The notes under the pieces were generated by a model. The model had not been told where the DNA came from, did not search any database, and saw only the letters and a program-made list of their open reading frames with translations. Positions 61,827 through 64,000 of a stretch of DNA of 64,000 nt are shown here, piece after piece (position 1 is the stretch's first letter; each line of letters starts with the position of its first letter). The position numbers and the translations under genes are program-made. The stretch spans positions 11,256,740-11,320,739 of the forward strand of contig NC_050469.1 in NCBI RefSeq assembly GCF_013373865.1, in the 5' to 3' direction. This DNA is from Monomorium pharaonis (taxonomy: Eukaryota; Arthropoda; Insecta; Hymenoptera; Formicidae).

Positions 61827-63740
61827 ATTTAAAGAGTACATATGTAAATTTTCCTTTCACTCTTTTTTTTTGTAAATAATTAGCGGTTTAAAATATTTTC
61901 CATCTGTTCGACATTTATCTATTCGACAAGTGTTTTATCAGAGTCGAGACGGTCAGCTAATATGTGGTCAGCTAATATTATTTCAATAACCTACAGTCTC
62001 GTCGGCAGCGGTGAAGATGTCTGTAAAAGCGCAGACCTGAAAGCGCGCCGACGATTTCACGTGCGGAAATTGAACGACTGTGATGTACTAAGTCGCGCAT
62101 GAATACGTCGGAAAAGTACTGTCCAGCCGGAAGAAACCCTATTTAATTATTACTGGAAAATTCATGATCCGTCGTAGGAGACACGTGCGATCGTGAGCTA
62201 ATTGAACAGGTCAGAGTAAAGAAAAAAAAAAAAATGACTCATATTAATTCATTTCCGATATCGAGGGACGTAGCAAAACTGGGCGCCGAAATCAATTTTT
62301 CGACTTTAATTATTAAATGAACGACTTTCATTATTTTCACTTTCCGTACACACTTCTGAAACGGATACGTCCTAATAAATGAAACAATAATAAAGACTTA
62401 GCGGGGATTAAATACAGTAAGAAAACTGTTCTGGGGTAATTTCATTGCTTCTCTTAATAATAAAACAGTGAAACTGCTGGTGCACGAAGTTCCCGAATGA
62501 GAATGCTACAAAAATTTTATAATTTTTCTGTCAAGATAATGTTTTAACCTTGTTATTCCTCCGGTATATAAATCTTTCTTCTAATTTCAGAGAAATGTAA
62601 CTTATTCGCCTTTAGACGTCTTTAGACGCAGTGAAAAATGTAAAAAAACTCACATTTTCTCTATCGTAAAAAGCTTACCCGATATAGAAAATTATTCGGC
62701 GATCTAAGAATTTAGAGGTAAAATTTAAAATATAATTAAGTTATCAACAATTCATATTTCGATATCTTTTCAATTTGAGTGGAGGATAAATTTTAAGTCA
62801 ACAAATCTTTTATGCTAAATGTTCAGTCGTGGATGCTGATCCTTGGACATCATTCACTGACCCCGAGTATTTGTCACTCCTACGAAAAGGAATAAATTCA
62901 GCGGAAAGAATTTTCGATGCTATATAGAGCGTTAAATTTCCGAAGAAGAACATGAGAGAACATTTGATTGTAGTCTCACGAGTTGTGGTCATAAATTTCA
63001 CTGGGATGTCTTTCGCCATAGTATTCACACGCGACCCGGATGCCACGTCATGCGTAATAAGCAATAACTTACGACGGAAACAACAGGAGGATGGCAAGCG
63101 CATCATCCCCCCTCCGCGTTTCAATCGGTATTTAAATGCAGCCCGAGAAAAATATGTCGCGAGGGCATCCGATAGGAAGGGGAATCCGGTGACGTCCGGA
63201 GGACAGTAAATACTTAAAACATCCTTCACCGGAACTGGTAGAGGCACCGCATAAAACTCTCCGGCGAGTTACCTAGAGGCGAAGTAAAAGCATGCTTTGC
63301 GAACGCGCGCGACAACACAGTTGTCCGATTTCTGCGACCCATTTCCGTCCGCGACCGACGTGAATAAAGATGTTTATTCTTCCCGGGGCTTTCGGTGACA
63401 TTTTCCGCCTCGCGCGGCTCTCTTTCTCCATTCTCTTTCTGTCCCTCATTCCTACGTGAATTCCGCGTCCGCCTGTCCTACGTGCGGTTGGCACTTGTAC
63501 ACTCCGGTAAGAACACGCTATTCGAATCGCGAGATCGAGCGCCCGGCGAGCCATTTTACTCTTTTCACCGTCCTCCTGTGTGAACTATGGCCGCAATTCT
63601 TCAAGTTTCCGATCCAATAGGAGACGAGGGATTACCTTCCGAACCGATTTCCAAAATTCGACCGCATATATACGTCACCGCATGCGGAGTAAAGGCGATT
63701 GCGATCGGTAAAGAGTGAAGGTGAGGAGAGATCGTTTTAC

Positions 63741-63869
63741 CTGATCTATGGCATCGACCGCGAGATTGTTGCCGGTATTGCTGATCTCGGAAGTGTCCTC
63801 GGTGATCGAATGATCGCCGCCGCCGCCGATCGTGCTGTTGTCGCTCACGACGACGCCCAGCAGGCATGT
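63741..63869 (-). CDS. ADAMTS-like protein, exon with end of signal peptide and acidic linker
   Basis: This exon runs from a pyrimidine-rich acceptor (ending TTGCAG on the minus strand) to a GTAAAA donor and gives 43 codons in phase 0 at both ends. It starts with a hydrophobic stretch (TCLLGVVVS) that reads as the end of a signal peptide, followed by a Ser/Thr/Asp/Gly-rich linker ending AVDAIDQ. The initiator Met would lie in an upstream exon beyond base 64000. Phase 0 matches the start of the TSP1 exon at 38155-38207, so direct splicing gives a secreted protein whose linker leads into the first thrombospondin repeat, as in vertebrate ADAMTSL1/3. Linking it to the same gene is inference from strand, phase, secretory character and absence of a better candidate. 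It could belong to another secreted protein, or further small exons could lie between. Confidence 0.6.
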
Positions 63870-64000
63870 CTGCAACAGAATCGTCAAGAACCAATTAAAA
63901 TTTAAATTTATTAGCAGCTAAAGATAAATATGTACTTATTTCTCATATTTTATTATCTCACGTTCAACGTGCGACGGTGGCGCGAAACGTGGCGTTTGTC
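63870..64000 (-). other. Intron upstream of the signal-peptide-tail exon
   Basis: AT-rich DNA with a pyrimidine tract ending at the TTGCAG acceptor of the exon at 63741-63869. It continues beyond the window, where the initiator exon is expected. Confidence 0.5.

Larger units (their letters stand above)
38208..63740 (-). other. 25.5-kb intron of the ADAMTS-like gene hosting the GMC gene
   Basis: Its extent depends on the 63741-63869 exon belonging to the gene. Besides the antisense GMC gene (58.27-60.30 kb) it holds microsatellites, a poly-T run (39681-39702), hammerhead-like retroelement tails (51.1 and 58.0 kb), an inverted-repeat element (55042-55191), a probable hAT remnant (56241-57176), duplicated 43-bp and 18-bp units at 57.6 and 57.97 kb, and a CAGTG-motif cluster (61.6-61.8 kb). 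The open frames at 45354-45845, 54139-54723 (plus) and 62810-63247 (minus) show no recognised family. Confidence 0.6.

Noticed and set aside
62810..63247. 145-codon minus-strand frame
   Set aside because: No homology recognised and no hydrophobic, Cys or domain pattern fitting the ADAMTS-like gene around it.

Overview
The window is eukaryotic nuclear DNA from an insect, most likely an ant or another hymenopteran. It is AT-rich with CpG-dense islands, GA/TC and CA microsatellites, small TA-flanked inverted-repeat elements and Penelope-like retroelement debris, and its two recognisable genes have GT-AG introns. 'Insect' is well supported by the GMC oxidoreductase; 'ant' is inference from overall texture. 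I saw no convincing tRNA, rRNA, known miRNA or CRISPR array by eye.

The main gene is on the minus strand and spans almost the whole window. Five small exons, with compatible splice phases and correct splice signals, encode the N-terminal half of a secreted ADAMTS-like extracellular-matrix protein: a signal-peptide tail plus acidic linker (63741-63869), the start of a thrombospondin type-1 repeat (38155-38207), the rest of that repeat (35862-35961), an ADAMTS cysteine-rich module (8513-8842), and the end of that module running straight into a second TSP1 repeat (222-363). The 5' end lies beyond base 64000 and the rest of the C-terminus before base 1. The introns are large (about 25.5, 2.2, 27 and 8.1 kb), so nearly all of the window is intron. 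No metalloprotease domain fits between the signal peptide and the first TSP1 repeat, and no spacer separates the cysteine-rich module from the next TSP1 repeat.

Nested antisense inside the 25.5-kb first visible intron is one complete two-exon gene on the plus strand (58274-60064 and 60158-60301). It encodes a secreted 644-residue GMC oxidoreductase of the insect glucose dehydrogenase-like family, with an intact FAD site and both family signatures. Its second catalytic position appears to be His, where insect relatives usually have Asn.

The rest of the introns holds remnants: a frameshifted Penelope-like GIY-YIG endonuclease fragment (10099-10460, minus), four copies of a conserved hammerhead-ribozyme-like tail motif (near 9.9, 10.6, 51.1 and 58.0 kb), two TA-flanked MITEs (7.07 and 7.41 kb), an inverted-repeat element at 55.0 kb, a probable non-autonomous hAT element (56.2-57.2 kb), a cluster of CAGTG/CACTG motifs (61.6-61.8 kb), a diverged duplication (28.3 and 29.0 kb), and many microsatellites. 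Most other open frames are short, overlap in several frames and match nothing I recognise.
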